DNA from: an uncultured Spartobacteria bacterium
Lineage (GTDB): Bacteria; Verrucomicrobiota; Verrucomicrobiia; Chthoniobacterales; Terrimicrobiaceae
Length of the DNA stretch: 64,000 nt
Direction of reading: 5' to 3'
NCBI GenBank assembly: GCA_937919825.1
Contig: CALFPA010000051.1
Span: forward strand, 1 to 64,000
Shown here in pieces: positions 7,058-15,706 of this stretch. A program made the translations under genes and the position numbers. Each line of letters opens with the position of its first letter. Position 1 is the stretch's first letter. Under the pieces are notes generated by a model, which saw nothing but the letters and a program-made list of their open reading frames with translations, did not search any database and was not told the DNA's origin.

Positions 7058-7990
7058 ATGAACCCGATGCTCCGTTCCTTTCTAGCAATCTCCTTTGCGT
7101 TTCTGATTTTGCCCGGCATGGCCCCCGCCAAGGCCCAACTCCCGGTTCGACCGACTGAGGGGGTAGCGCCTGCCGTTTTTCCTGATCCTACCAATTCTTC
7201 TCAAGCCCCCCAGCCTTCCGCCGTGGCCACTCCCCCCGTGCCCGCGCCTCCTCCCGCTCCGCGCAAGCTGAGCTACAACAGCTGCAATGTGGAGGGACCG
7301 TATGTGGCGATCACTTTCGATGATGGACCGCATCCCAAGCTGACGCCCCGTCTGCTCGACATGCTCAACGAGAGGGGACTCAAAGCCACCTTCTATGTGA
7401 TCGGCCAGAATGTCGTGCAGTATCCCGAAATCATGCAGCGGATGGTTGCGGAGGGCCATGAGATCGGGAACCACAGCTACACACACCCCGCCCTCAGCAA
7501 ATGCAGCCCTGCCAAGTTGACCGAGGAAATCACCAAATCCAACGACGCGATTTTACAAGCCTGCGGCGTGAGTCCTACGACGGTCCGCCCACCCTACGGA
7601 GCGACGAATGCCGCTGTTACAAAACGCCTCAACGACGAATTTGGCCTCGCAGTCATTATGTGGTCGGTGGATCCTCAAGACTGGAAAATCCGCAAGGCCT
7701 CCCATGTCTCGAACCACATCCTCCAAAATACCAAGCCAGGTGGAATCCTTCTCGCCCACGACATTCATCCTTCCACCATTGACGCCATGCCCGCCGTGCT
7801 AGATGGACTCCTCTCGAAGGGATACCAATTCGTCACCGTCTCGGAATTGATTGCGATGGATCGTCCGTCAGGCCCTGGAGTTCCGGCTACACCTGGAGTT
7901 GGAGCGGGTCCTGTGACCATTCGAGGGCCAGGTGTTCCTGCCAATCCCGTTTCCTACGAATCCACGCCCGTTTCCTCGCCCAGCCCGTAG
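7058..7990 (+). CDS. Secreted polysaccharide deacetylase (NodB domain, CE4)
   Basis: 310 residues. A signal peptide (cleavage near residue 26, AKA-Q) is followed by a Pro-rich linker (to ~70), a NodB domain (~75-265) and a Pro/Gly/Ser-rich tail. The CE4 motifs are complete: TFDDGPH (86-92), the HSYTH metal pair (139-143), RPPYG, VDPQDW and LAHDIH. The family removes N- or O-acetyl groups from peptidoglycan or exopolysaccharides outside the cytoplasmic membrane. It could act on the wall or on an exopolysaccharide of the kind made by the 40-kb cluster; the substrate cannot be read. The sensor-kinase gene starts 6 nt after the stop, so the two may be co-transcribed. Confidence 0.88.
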   Translation: MNPMLRSFLAISFAFLILPGMAPAKAQLPVRPTEGVAPAVFPDPTNSSQAPQPSAVATPPVPAPPPAPRKLSYNSCNVEGPYVAITFDDGPHPKLTPRLLDMLNERGLKATFYVIGQNVVQYPEIMQRMVAEGHEIGNHSYTHPALSKCSPAKLTEEITKSNDAILQACGVSPTTVRPPYGATNAAVTKRLNDEFGLAVIMWSVDPQDWKIRKASHVSNHILQNTKPGGILLAHDIHPSTIDAMPAVLDGLLSKGYQFVTVSELIAMDRPSGPGVPATPGVGAGPVTIRGPGVPANPVSYESTPVSSPSP

Positions 7991-7995
7991 TTTTT

Positions 7996-10488
7996 ATGAA
8001 AATCCCCCCTCTGCCGGATTCAGAAAAAGAACGGCTTGCCTCTCTTTACGAGCTGGAGCTTCTGGATACCAAGAGTGAGGATGTGTATGATGAAATTACG
8101 AAGCTGGCATCCATCCTTTGCGGCACTCCCATAGCAGCTATTTCATTGATAGATACAGATCGCCAATGGTTTAAAAGCATTACAGGCCTGAGTGTTTCCG
8201 AAACAGCCCGGGATATTTCTTTTTGTGGGCACACCATTTTGGGGGATGATTTGATGGAAGTCTCCAATGCGTGCATGGATGAGCGGTTTTCTGACAACCC
8301 ATTGGTTCTGCAAGACCCTCAGATTCGTTTTTATGCGGGAATGCCGCTGAAAATTGATGACAAGCATAACATTGGATCGCTCTGTGTTATTGATAGAATA
8401 CCTAAAAAACTTACGAATGAGCAAAAAGAGGGTTTGAAGGCCCTGGCTCATTTGCTCACAAAGAGTCTGGAGCAGCGCAGTTTGTTTAAAGCGCACATGG
8501 AGTTGCGTCGTGAGATCGCCAACAAGACGGCCGTGAACGACGCGATTGTCTCGAATGCGGGCACGGCAATTATTTCAACGGATCTGGAGGGGGTTGTCGT
8601 GACCTTCAATCCCACAGCCGAGGAGATTCTGGGGTATTCTTCTGCCGAGATGGTCGGCAAGTTCACGCCGGCCCTATGGCATGATGAGGAAGAGGTTCTG
8701 CAGGAGGCGGAATCCCTATCGAAAAAATATGGGGAGACTGTAAGCCCCGGTTTTCAAACCTTTGTCAGACCTCTGCAGGAGGTTAAGCTTTACGCCAAGG
8801 AATGGACCTATATCCGCAAGGATGGAACCCGCATTCCTGTGATGCTCAAAGTATCCACCCTCCTGACCGCGGAAGGCGAGGCGATTGGTTATTTAGGAGT
8901 GGCCCGGGATATCACCAGTGAAAAGAAGGCGGCCCGGCTTTTAGAGTCCAATGTGATGATCTCGAAAATGGCCCAGCGGTGCCAAGAGGCGTTTATCACT
9001 GGGCAACCGGCGAGTATTTTCTTCAATCAATTGCTAAATGATTTGCTGAATTTTACCGGGAGTGAATACGGCTTCATCGGGGAGACGCTTAATGATGACG
9101 ATGGCCCCTACCTCCGGACCTACAGCATCACCGATATTTCTTGGAGCGAGGAAACCAAGAAACTCTATGAAGAATATCGCCAGAAGGGTTTTGTTTTTAA
9201 AAACCATAAAACACTTTTCGGGGTGGCTTTAGTTACCCAAGAGGTGGTGATCAGCAATGATCCGGCCAACGACCCTCGGAGGGGCGGTCTACCCCACGGA
9301 CATCCGCCAATGAGGTCTTTCCTGGGAATGCCCTGTCGATTCGGTGGGAATATGGTCGGCTTGGTCGGAATTGCCAACAGGCCAGGCGGATACAGCATGG
9401 AATTGGTCACGGAGCTCGAGCCTCTGCTGAATGCGATTGGCGCGCTCATCGAGGCCTTGCGACTCTCTCAAAGCCGTGAAACGACGAGACAATCGCTGGC
9501 CGCCGAGAAAGACAGGTTCCAGAAAATATTAATGTCCTCAAAAACACCGATTGTGGAATCCACAGACTGCGGACTTGTCGCGGAATGGAATGCCTCGGCG
9601 GTGGAGACCTTTGGGGTCAGTGCGGCGGAAGCCGTTGGGAACAAGATGACGAACCTCTTTGTGCTTCGGGATGCGCAAGGCCACGAAGGGGGGCTGATTC
9701 AGCATTTCCAAAGGCAGGAGGATTTCTCTGCGGACGGAAAGGAATTAACGATTATCCGTAGGGATGGCACGCATTTTCCAGCCCAAGTGATTGCCTGGAA
9801 GGTGGCTCACGAAACATCTCACAGCGTGTGTGCGTTCATTCGGGATATGACAGCGCGCTATGATTTGGAAGCGCAGCAACGAAAGCGCTTTGAGTCGGAG
9901 ACGATGCTCAAGGAAATCCACCACCGGGTGAAGAACAACATGCAGGTGATTTCGAGCTTGCTGAGCCTCCAATCCGCGCACATGGATCCGAGTCAGCGTG
10001 GGGTTTTCATGGAGTGCCGGGATCGCATTCGTGCCATGTCGTTGATTCATGAAAAGCTTTATACCACCGGCCAATTTGGAGCGATTGATTTTGGTGAATA
10101 CCTGCGCGAGATGGTCACCCTTGTGAGTTCCTCGAACAAGCCGGCGGATACCGAGATAGACTACGACATCCAGGTGGAGTCTATTGAGGTATCTCTAGAT
10201 CAAGCGGTTCCGCTCTCGCTGATCGCGAGCGAATTGATTCTGAATTCGATGAAGCATGCATTTCACGATCGGGCCAAGGGGTTGATCATTGTTCGTCTGC
10301 ACCGGGAAGACGGGGTCTGTCGTTTATTTATCGGGGACGACGGGCCTGGGATCCCGCCCGAAGAGCATCGGGTCAATAGCCAAAGCATCGGCATGAAGCT
10401 GATCGATGGATTGTCCAAGCAAATCCGGGCCCAGTTGGAAAAATATCCCGGCCCCGGTGCCGGTCTGACGGTTCGTTGGAAATTATGA
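7996..10488 (+). CDS. Cytosolic multi-sensor histidine kinase (GAF-PAS-GAF-PAS-HisKA_2-HATPase)
   Basis: 830 residues with no membrane segment. Domains by eye: GAF (~20-165, with the SFCGHTI pattern common in such GAFs), PAS (~175-310), a second GAF (~315-490), a second PAS (~510-635), then the HisKA_2 block EIHHRVKNNMQ (phosphoacceptor His at 642 or 643), and an HATPase domain with SELILNSMKHAF and GDDGPGIP. This is the HisKA_2/HWE-like class, which often signals to response regulators lacking DNA-binding domains. Its stop overlaps the start of the REC-GGDEF gene (ATGA), so it very likely phosphorylates that protein and controls c-di-GMP. Ligands of the sensor domains are unknown. Base composition is more AT-rich than the flanking pyr genes. 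Confidence 0.9.
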   Translation: MKIPPLPDSEKERLASLYELELLDTKSEDVYDEITKLASILCGTPIAAISLIDTDRQWFKSITGLSVSETARDISFCGHTILGDDLMEVSNACMDERFSDNPLVLQDPQIRFYAGMPLKIDDKHNIGSLCVIDRIPKKLTNEQKEGLKALAHLLTKSLEQRSLFKAHMELRREIANKTAVNDAIVSNAGTAIISTDLEGVVVTFNPTAEEILGYSSAEMVGKFTPALWHDEEEVLQEAESLSKKYGETVSPGFQTFVRPLQEVKLYAKEWTYIRKDGTRIPVMLKVSTLLTAEGEAIGYLGVARDITSEKKAARLLESNVMISKMAQRCQEAFITGQPASIFFNQLLNDLLNFTGSEYGFIGETLNDDDGPYLRTYSITDISWSEETKKLYEEYRQKGFVFKNHKTLFGVALVTQEVVISNDPANDPRRGGLPHGHPPMRSFLGMPCRFGGNMVGLVGIANRPGGYSMELVTELEPLLNAIGALIEALRLSQSRETTRQSLAAEKDRFQKILMSSKTPIVESTDCGLVAEWNASAVETFGVSAAEAVGNKMTNLFVLRDAQGHEGGLIQHFQRQEDFSADGKELTIIRRDGTHFPAQVIAWKVAHETSHSVCAFIRDMTARYDLEAQQRKRFESETMLKEIHHRVKNNMQVISSLLSLQSAHMDPSQRGVFMECRDRIRAMSLIHEKLYTTGQFGAIDFGEYLREMVTLVSSSNKPADTEIDYDIQVESIEVSLDQAVPLSLIASELILNSMKHAFHDRAKGLIIVRLHREDGVCRLFIGDDGPGIPPEEHRVNSQSIGMKLIDGLSKQIRAQLEKYPGPGAGLTVRWKL

Positions 10489-11426
10489 GCAGTAGCCAAA
10501 AAGACACGCGCTTGAAAATCTTGATTGTGGAAGATGAGTCGATCACGGCTTTGGATATTTCCGTTGAACTGACCCAAATTGGATATGAGGTCTGTGGCAT
10601 GGAAGACACGGCGAGCGGTGCCATCGCCGCCGTTCTAGAGAATAAGCCAGACTTGATCTTGATGGATATTCGACTGGGGGATGGGGGGGATGGCGTGGAA
10701 GCCGCCAAGCAAATCCTCCGCGATCATGATCTTCCTATTGTTTTTCTCACCGCCCACTCGGATGGCCAGACATTGTCCCGGGCTTTGGATGTCTCGCCTT
10801 ATGGTTATCTTGTGAAGCCATTTCGAACGCAGGACTTGAGGGTCACCATTGAGTTGGCCATTTCCAAGCACTCTGCTGACAAGGCAAAAGAACAAGAGAA
10901 ATCTCAAGAGGCACTCACGGATCCATTGACTGGATTGGGGAACCGTCGGTGTTTTGATGAAACCCTCACGCGCGAGTGGCTTCGCTCGGAAAGAGAGATT
11001 CAGCCGATGGCTCTCATAATGGTCGATATAGACCATTTCAAAGCGTTTAACGACACTTATGGCCATGCGCGTGGGGATGAATGCTTGCATGCGGTGGCAG
11101 AGGCCTTGAAAAGCTGCTGTAACCGGCCGGGGGATCTTGTTTGTCGATGGGGAGGGGAGGAGTTTGCCGTGATCCTGACCCGGACGGATTTGTCTGGAGC
11201 CAATAAAGTGGGCCTTGCTTTGATTGAGGCGGTGGAGGCGCTTGGCATCACCCATTCGGGATCCTCTACCGCGCCGCATGTCACAATTTCCGCCGGGGCG
11301 GCTTCCACGGCGATGGGAGTGGAATCGCAAAATTTACTGCTCAAGCAAGCCGATGAGGCTCTTTATAAAGCCAAAAAATCTGGCCGCAATCGCTTGATTT
11401 TGGCTGATTCTACCGGGCTCGATTGA
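10485..11426 (+). CDS. Response regulator with GGDEF output (diguanylate cyclase)
   Basis: 313 residues from the ATG at 10485, which overlaps the kinase stop by 4 nt; a start at 10476 is less likely. The REC domain (~8-125) has the acidic pocket VEDES, the phospho-Asp in LMDIRLGD and a conserved Lys in VKPF. The GGDEF domain (~140-305) has DPLTGLGNRR, the metal-binding VDIDHFKAFND and the active-site WGGEEF. RPGD five residues before GGEEF fits the allosteric I-site (RxxD). All catalytic positions are present, so it should make c-di-GMP from two GTP when activated by the adjoining kinase. The last bases of the gene form the left arm of the foldback repeat at 11425-11595. Confidence 0.92.
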   Translation: MSSSQKDTRLKILIVEDESITALDISVELTQIGYEVCGMEDTASGAIAAVLENKPDLILMDIRLGDGGDGVEAAKQILRDHDLPIVFLTAHSDGQTLSRALDVSPYGYLVKPFRTQDLRVTIELAISKHSADKAKEQEKSQEALTDPLTGLGNRRCFDETLTREWLRSEREIQPMALIMVDIDHFKAFNDTYGHARGDECLHAVAEALKSCCNRPGDLVCRWGGEEFAVILTRTDLSGANKVGLALIEAVEALGITHSGSSTAPHVTISAGAASTAMGVESQNLLLKQADEALYKAKKSGRNRLILADSTGLD

Positions 11427-11595
11427 AGCACCTTTCGGCCGCATCCGAATGGGTAGGGTCGGCTCGCCGTAGCGGACCCAAGATTCAGGCGCACGGCGCC
11501 GTGAAAGGTGGAAAGCCGGGTGTGGGCCGCCTTCGGCGGCACAAAATGGGACGGCTCGGCGAGCCATCCCTACCTTGGTTTTCGAAAGGTGCTTC
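11425..11595. repeat. 171-nt foldback element between convergent genes
   Basis: Outer arms 11425-11437 (GAAGCACCTTTCG) and 11583-11595 are perfect 13-bp inverted repeats. Inner arms 11452-11469 and 11557-11574 match at 16 of 18 positions and contain GGTAGGG and GGCTCGCCG. A small hairpin (GCCGCC-TTC-GGCGGC) sits inside. The element overlaps the stop of the diguanylate cyclase gene and the last codons of the convergent gene at 11570. It contains ATTCAGGCGCACGGCGCCG (11483-11501), nearly repeated at 52421-52440. It looks like a REP/MITE-like palindrome and may act as a bidirectional terminator. No transposase is encoded. Confidence 0.75.
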
Positions 11596-12319
11596 CGCGC
11601 CACAGGATCGCCGCAACCGAGTCCGGGGGAGTTTGCAGCTTGGGAGCGGGCCGCTGCGCGGCGAGTTTCAACGCCACTTGATCCAGGGCGGTTTGGAGTC
11701 GCCGGTCTCCGGGTCGCAGGGAGCGGGCGGTTTGGATTTCGTCAGCAGCAGCGGAGTTTTCCTGGAGAGCCACCAGCACTCGGGCGAGTTCCAAGCGCAG
11801 CAGCGGTTCGTCGGCTTTCTGGCCGATCAACTCCCGCAGGATGGCTTTTGCTTCTTCTGGAGAGCCGGACCAATAGAGTTCCCGCGCGTATTGCAAGCGG
11901 TCGGCAGGCTGTTCGGCCGGAGGAGCCTGGGCAGGTCGCTTGGCTGGCCCGGGTGCCACGCCGTTTTCCACGCCGAGCTCGTGTCGCAAATGCCTGAGGG
12001 CGGCTTGCACAGCGGTTGGATCCTGCGAGTTGGGCAAAGCCGCCTCGAACAATTCGACGGTCTTTTGGTCATGGTAGCCGGCGAGATAGTTTTGCCAGGC
12101 GGTGTATTCGGCCAGACCCGGCAAGTTCGGTTCCTGGCGGTAAGCCTCCTCGAGTTTTTCAAAGGCCATCGAGATTTTCATCTCCCGGGTGTCCGAGATC
12201 GCCTGCTCAAACAGGGCGGAGGAGGTTTCGCATAGGACTCCTGCGGTCTGACACAAAAATGCGAGGGCAAGAAGGTGGAGGCGGGAGCTGAAGGTGTATT
12301 TTACGAGGAAGGCTTTCAT
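11570..12319 (-). CDS. Secreted helical-repeat (TPR-like) protein, unknown function
   Basis: 249 residues. The N-terminus has a signal peptide (hydrophobic ~12-26, Cys-containing, cleavage before ETSSALF). The rest is Ala/Leu/Glu-rich helical repeat sequence resembling TPRs in two blocks (~30-95 and ~140-225), separated by a Pro/Ala linker near 125-140. No catalytic motif is visible; a periplasmic scaffold is the likely role. The final eight codons (RGSTFRKPR region) and the stop lie inside the foldback repeat, so the C-terminus is repeat-derived. The gene is followed downstream by the convergent diguanylate cyclase and preceded, same strand, by the HD-GYP gene 28 nt away, suggesting co-transcription. 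Confidence 0.65.
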   Translation of the reverse strand: MKAFLVKYTFSSRLHLLALAFLCQTAGVLCETSSALFEQAISDTREMKISMAFEKLEEAYRQEPNLPGLAEYTAWQNYLAGYHDQKTVELFEAALPNSQDPTAVQAALRHLRHELGVENGVAPGPAKRPAQAPPAEQPADRLQYARELYWSGSPEEAKAILRELIGQKADEPLLRLELARVLVALQENSAAADEIQTARSLRPGDRRLQTALDQVALKLAAQRPAPKLQTPPDSVAAILWRGSTFRKPR

Positions 12320-12347
12320 CGATCGAGGAACTCTCGGACGGGCTTTA

Positions 12348-13505
12348 TTATTGGAAGCGCTGAATGATTTTTACGGCCTCCGGCAGATTGTTTTTCAGGG
12401 CATCGACGCAAGCGGGATCGAGCTTCCCCTCGGCGGCCATGTGCTCGAGGTTATTTATTGCGTCCTCCGCACTCCAAGCGGCCTTGTAAACGCGCTTGCT
12501 GGTGAGCGCGTCGAAAATGTCTGCCACTGTGACGATGCGCGCCTCGATCGGTATGGCGGTGCCATTCACCCGGTGGGGATAGCCGCTGCCGTCGAGATAG
12601 TCATGGTGGTAGGCTACTAGGTTGCGGAGGATATCGATGCCATCCACTTGCCTAAGATTGAAGTCTTGGATGAGGCGTTCGATCATTCGGCTGCCGATCT
12701 CCACATGCGTCTCCATGGTCTTGCGCTCTTCCGGAGTGAATCCCCCGGGCTTGTGCAGCACGGCATCCGGGATGCCCACCTTTCCGATGTCGTGCATGGG
12801 CGCGAACAGGAAAAGCTGCTCGATGAACTCGTCGCTCAACTGGTGGCTGGCGGCCAGGGCTCGCGCGATCAAGCGGCAAAAGCGCGACATGCGGTCCAGA
12901 TGCCCGCCGGTCTCCTCATCGCGCAGGTCGCTGATATCACGAGCCAACTGCAACGAACTCAACATCGCGCGAAAGCTCGACATCTCGCGGCTGAAGAGAA
13001 CCATGATCAGGCTGATGTAGACCTCCAGCCCGCTCCGCATTTCGGGCGTGAAGGTGCCTTTTTCTTGCGAATCCAGAAAAAGAAACCCCTCGAATGTATC
13101 GCGGTAAAACACCGGCAGGGTGTAGGAGGAGCGATACCCCATTTGCTTGATGTGGAGCGTGTGCTCCGTCTCCGCAGTGAGAGATTGTGGGATGTCGTCG
13201 ATCACGCGCTCACGCCTTTCCTCCTTGAGGCTGAGCAGGCTGGGGATACTCGAGAGTTTGCGCTGATAGGTGCTCAGAGTGTTCGTCTTCTCCGAGCTGT
13301 GGACAAATGTCTTCAGCAGATCCTCTTTGGGATCGTAGAGGGCAAAGCTGATGCGGTCTATCCCCGGAAACTTGCGGCGAAGGTGCGCGTGAATGCAGGC
13401 CAACCGCTCGGAAAAGCTTGCCGTGGAATTTCCTAAAAGTCCGGTTTCCGTATTGCTTTTGGGGGGGTGTTCTTGAAACACGACGCCACCTTGAGTCCGC
13501 TGCAT
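12348..13505 (-). CDS. HD-GYP domain protein with GAF sensor (c-di-GMP phosphodiesterase)
   Basis: 385 residues from the ATG at 13505; an in-frame ATG at 13568 would add 21 residues of poor character. The N-terminal half is GAF-like (~25-175). The C-terminal HD-GYP domain carries HDIGKVGIP (His near residue 236) and HHDYLDGSGYP (near 298-308), the latter a full HHExxDGxGYP-type motif with Asp for Glu at one place. The family hydrolyses c-di-GMP to pGpG or GMP. With a diguanylate cyclase 1 kb away, the locus holds both sides of c-di-GMP turnover. It is cytosolic, with no membrane segment. The gene is the likely first member of a two-gene minus-strand unit with the TPR-like gene. Confidence 0.87.
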   Translation of the reverse strand: MQRTQGGVVFQEHPPKSNTETGLLGNSTASFSERLACIHAHLRRKFPGIDRISFALYDPKEDLLKTFVHSSEKTNTLSTYQRKLSSIPSLLSLKEERRERVIDDIPQSLTAETEHTLHIKQMGYRSSYTLPVFYRDTFEGFLFLDSQEKGTFTPEMRSGLEVYISLIMVLFSREMSSFRAMLSSLQLARDISDLRDEETGGHLDRMSRFCRLIARALAASHQLSDEFIEQLFLFAPMHDIGKVGIPDAVLHKPGGFTPEERKTMETHVEIGSRMIERLIQDFNLRQVDGIDILRNLVAYHHDYLDGSGYPHRVNGTAIPIEARIVTVADIFDALTSKRVYKAAWSAEDAINNLEHMAAEGKLDPACVDALKNNLPEAVKIIQRFQ

Positions 13506-13586
13506 GCCAAACTCAATTTGAAAACCAACGATCCTTTCCGTCGCATTCGGGTGACGGCCAGAAAGCATGGGGCTCCCCGGGCGGAG

Positions 13587-14222
13587 TTACTTTTCCCCCT
13601 CGACGACTTCGGGGGCGACGGATTTGAGCGCGCGGTGGGCGGCTTGGGTGATCCACCAAGTCACCGCGATGGTGATCGCAATCTCGAGCGCATACACCGC
13701 CCACTCCCAAGGGCCTTGATGCAAACCGGCTTTCGTGGCTTTCCCGACAACGGAACCGCTGTAGGCATACGCTGCGCTGATGGGAAAAAAACCGATCCAA
13801 GATGCAAGTAGGAAGCGCCACGAACGGATGCGCGAAAGACCAAACGCGCAGCTCACGAGACTGTGCGGAAGGATCGGCGAGATGCGTGTCAGGATCACCA
13901 TGCGCCACGCGTCTTTCACCGCCACATGATTAAGGGCTTGGAATTTTTTGCTGCCCGCGAAACGGCGCTCCATCAGGCCTCGGAGGAGGAATCGCGCGGA
14001 GACGAAATTCGCCAGCGCACCGGCGACCGAGGCGAGTGAGACGAGAGCTGTGCCTCCCCAAAATCCATAGACCGCCCCCGCGCCGACGCTCAGCACCGAG
14101 CCTGGCAGAAAAAGCACGCACGAGAGCGTGTAGAGAACAACGAACCACACCCAGCCGACGGGCCCGGTCTGCTCGATCCACGCCATCGATTGGCGCATCC
14201 ACTCGGTCCATTGCTCGAGCAT
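13587..14222 (-). CDS. TVP38/TMEM64 (SNARE-associated/VTT) family membrane protein
   Basis: 211 residues with about five hydrophobic segments. The VTT-domain pattern is present: a re-entrant region LFLPGSVLSVGAGAVYGFWGG (split by conserved Gly), FLLRGLMERRF, then RISPILPHSLVSCAFGLSRI. The family sits in the inner membrane; its DedA relatives act as lipid-carrier or phospholipid scramblases/flippases, but the specific role of the TVP38 branch is uncertain. It stops 82 nt before the HD-GYP start on the same strand and begins 30 nt after the gatB stop. Confidence 0.82.
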   Translation of the reverse strand: MLEQWTEWMRQSMAWIEQTGPVGWVWFVVLYTLSCVLFLPGSVLSVGAGAVYGFWGGTALVSLASVAGALANFVSARFLLRGLMERRFAGSKKFQALNHVAVKDAWRMVILTRISPILPHSLVSCAFGLSRIRSWRFLLASWIGFFPISAAYAYSGSVVGKATKAGLHQGPWEWAVYALEIAITIAVTWWITQAAHRALKSVAPEVVEGEK

Positions 14223-14251
14223 TCAGCGGCGCTGGCTTGAGCCGTGTTGGG

Positions 14252-15706
14252 TCACGAGAGTTTCTTCTCCAAAATCTCCCCGGCGAGGGCGGGGTTGGCT
14301 TTGCCCTTGGAGAGTTTCATCACCTGGCCTTTGAGGAAATTCAGCGCCGAGACTTTGCCAGCCTTGAAATCAGCGGCGGGGCCGGGGTTGGCGGCGATGA
14401 CTTGGTCCACAAACACCTCGATGGCTCCGGTATCGCTTTCCTGTTTCAGGCCCTTTTCCTCGACGATGGTGGCGGCGGGTTTTCTGCTGGAGAACATCTC
14501 GGCGAAGACTTCCTTGCCCTGCTTGGAATTGATCGCGCCGGTGTCGATGAGGTTCACAAGTTCATCGAGCGCATGCGGCGGCACGGGGCAATCGGTGATG
14601 GCGAGCGAGGCCGCGCTGAGGGCGCTCTGAAGGTCGTTGAGAATCCAGTTTGCGACATTCTTGGGTTTCTTCGCGCCTTTGGCGGCCGTCTCAAAATACG
14701 AGGCGAGCGCGAGGTCGTTCGCCAACACAGCGGCGTCGTAGTCGCTCACGCCGAAGTCGGCAACGAAGCGCGCGCGTTTTTCCCAGGGCAACTCGGGTTT
14801 GCGGGCGCGGGCGGCTTCGACGAGCGAGGCGGTTTTGACCGGTAGGAGATCGGGGTCGGGGAAGTAGCGGTAGTCATGGGCGCTTTCCTTGATGCGCATG
14901 AGGGTGGTCTCGCCGCGGGTGTCGTCCCAACGGCGGGTTTCCTGCTGGAGGACCGCGCCACCGCGCAGGGCCTCGATCTGGCGGGGAATTTCAAAAGCCA
15001 GCGCGCGGCGGACGCCGGAGATGGAATTCAAATTTTTGACTTCGATCTTCGTGCCGAATTTTTCGGTGCCGACGGGGCGAACCGAGATATTCACATCGCA
15101 GCGGAGTTGGCCTTTTTCCATGTCGGCGTCGCTGATGCCGCCGTAGATCATCACTTGCTGGAGAACAGTAAGGTAGGCGAAGGCTTCTTCGGGCGAGGCG
15201 ATGTCAGCCTCTCCGACGATCTCCATCAGCGGCGTGCCGGCGCGGTTGAAGTCGATGCCGGTGGCAGTTTCCATGTGGAAGCTCTTCGCGACATCCTCCT
15301 CGAGGTGGATCCGGGTGAGGCGGGCTTTTTTGTCCTTCGTGGCGATGGTTTTCTGGGCGTCCTTCGGATAGGCGAGATCGTGGAGCGGGACGGCACCGCC
15401 GAGGCAGAGGGGCAGATCATATTGGCTGATCTGGTAGTTCTTCGGCATGTCGGGGTAGAAATAATTTTTGCGGTCGAACTTGCAGACCGGCCCGATCTCA
15501 CAGCCGAGCATGAGGCCGGCGAGCGCGGTGAGCTTGAGAGCCTCCTCGTTCATCACCGGCAACGCACCGGGCATTCCGAGGCAGACGGGGCAGACATTCG
15601 TATTCGGCTCGGCGCCGTATTCAACCGCGCAGGAGCAGAACATTTTGCTGCAGGTCTTGAGCTGGACATGGACTTCGAGGCCGATGGTGGCGATGTATTC
15701 GGTCAT
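14252..15706 (-). CDS. gatB: Asp-tRNA(Asn)/Glu-tRNA(Gln) amidotransferase subunit B
   Basis: 484 residues, standard length. The start IGLEVHVQLKT, the zinc-site cysteines (MFCSCAVEYG and CPVCLGMPG), the DYRYFPDPDL motif and the C-terminal YqeY-like tail are all visible. GatB is the kinase-like subunit that activates misacylated Glu-tRNA(Gln) or Asp-tRNA(Asn); ammonia comes from GatA. gatA and gatC are not in the window, so the GatCAB genes are dispersed here. The start overlaps the stop of the upstream CvpA-like gene by 4 nt, in a run aroC-cvpA-gatB on the minus strand. Confidence 0.96.
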   Translation of the reverse strand: MTEYIATIGLEVHVQLKTCSKMFCSCAVEYGAEPNTNVCPVCLGMPGALPVMNEEALKLTALAGLMLGCEIGPVCKFDRKNYFYPDMPKNYQISQYDLPLCLGGAVPLHDLAYPKDAQKTIATKDKKARLTRIHLEEDVAKSFHMETATGIDFNRAGTPLMEIVGEADIASPEEAFAYLTVLQQVMIYGGISDADMEKGQLRCDVNISVRPVGTEKFGTKIEVKNLNSISGVRRALAFEIPRQIEALRGGAVLQQETRRWDDTRGETTLMRIKESAHDYRYFPDPDLLPVKTASLVEAARARKPELPWEKRARFVADFGVSDYDAAVLANDLALASYFETAAKGAKKPKNVANWILNDLQSALSAASLAITDCPVPPHALDELVNLIDTGAINSKQGKEVFAEMFSSRKPAATIVEEKGLKQESDTGAIEVFVDQVIAANPGPAADFKAGKVSALNFLKGQVMKLSKGKANPALAGEILEKKLS

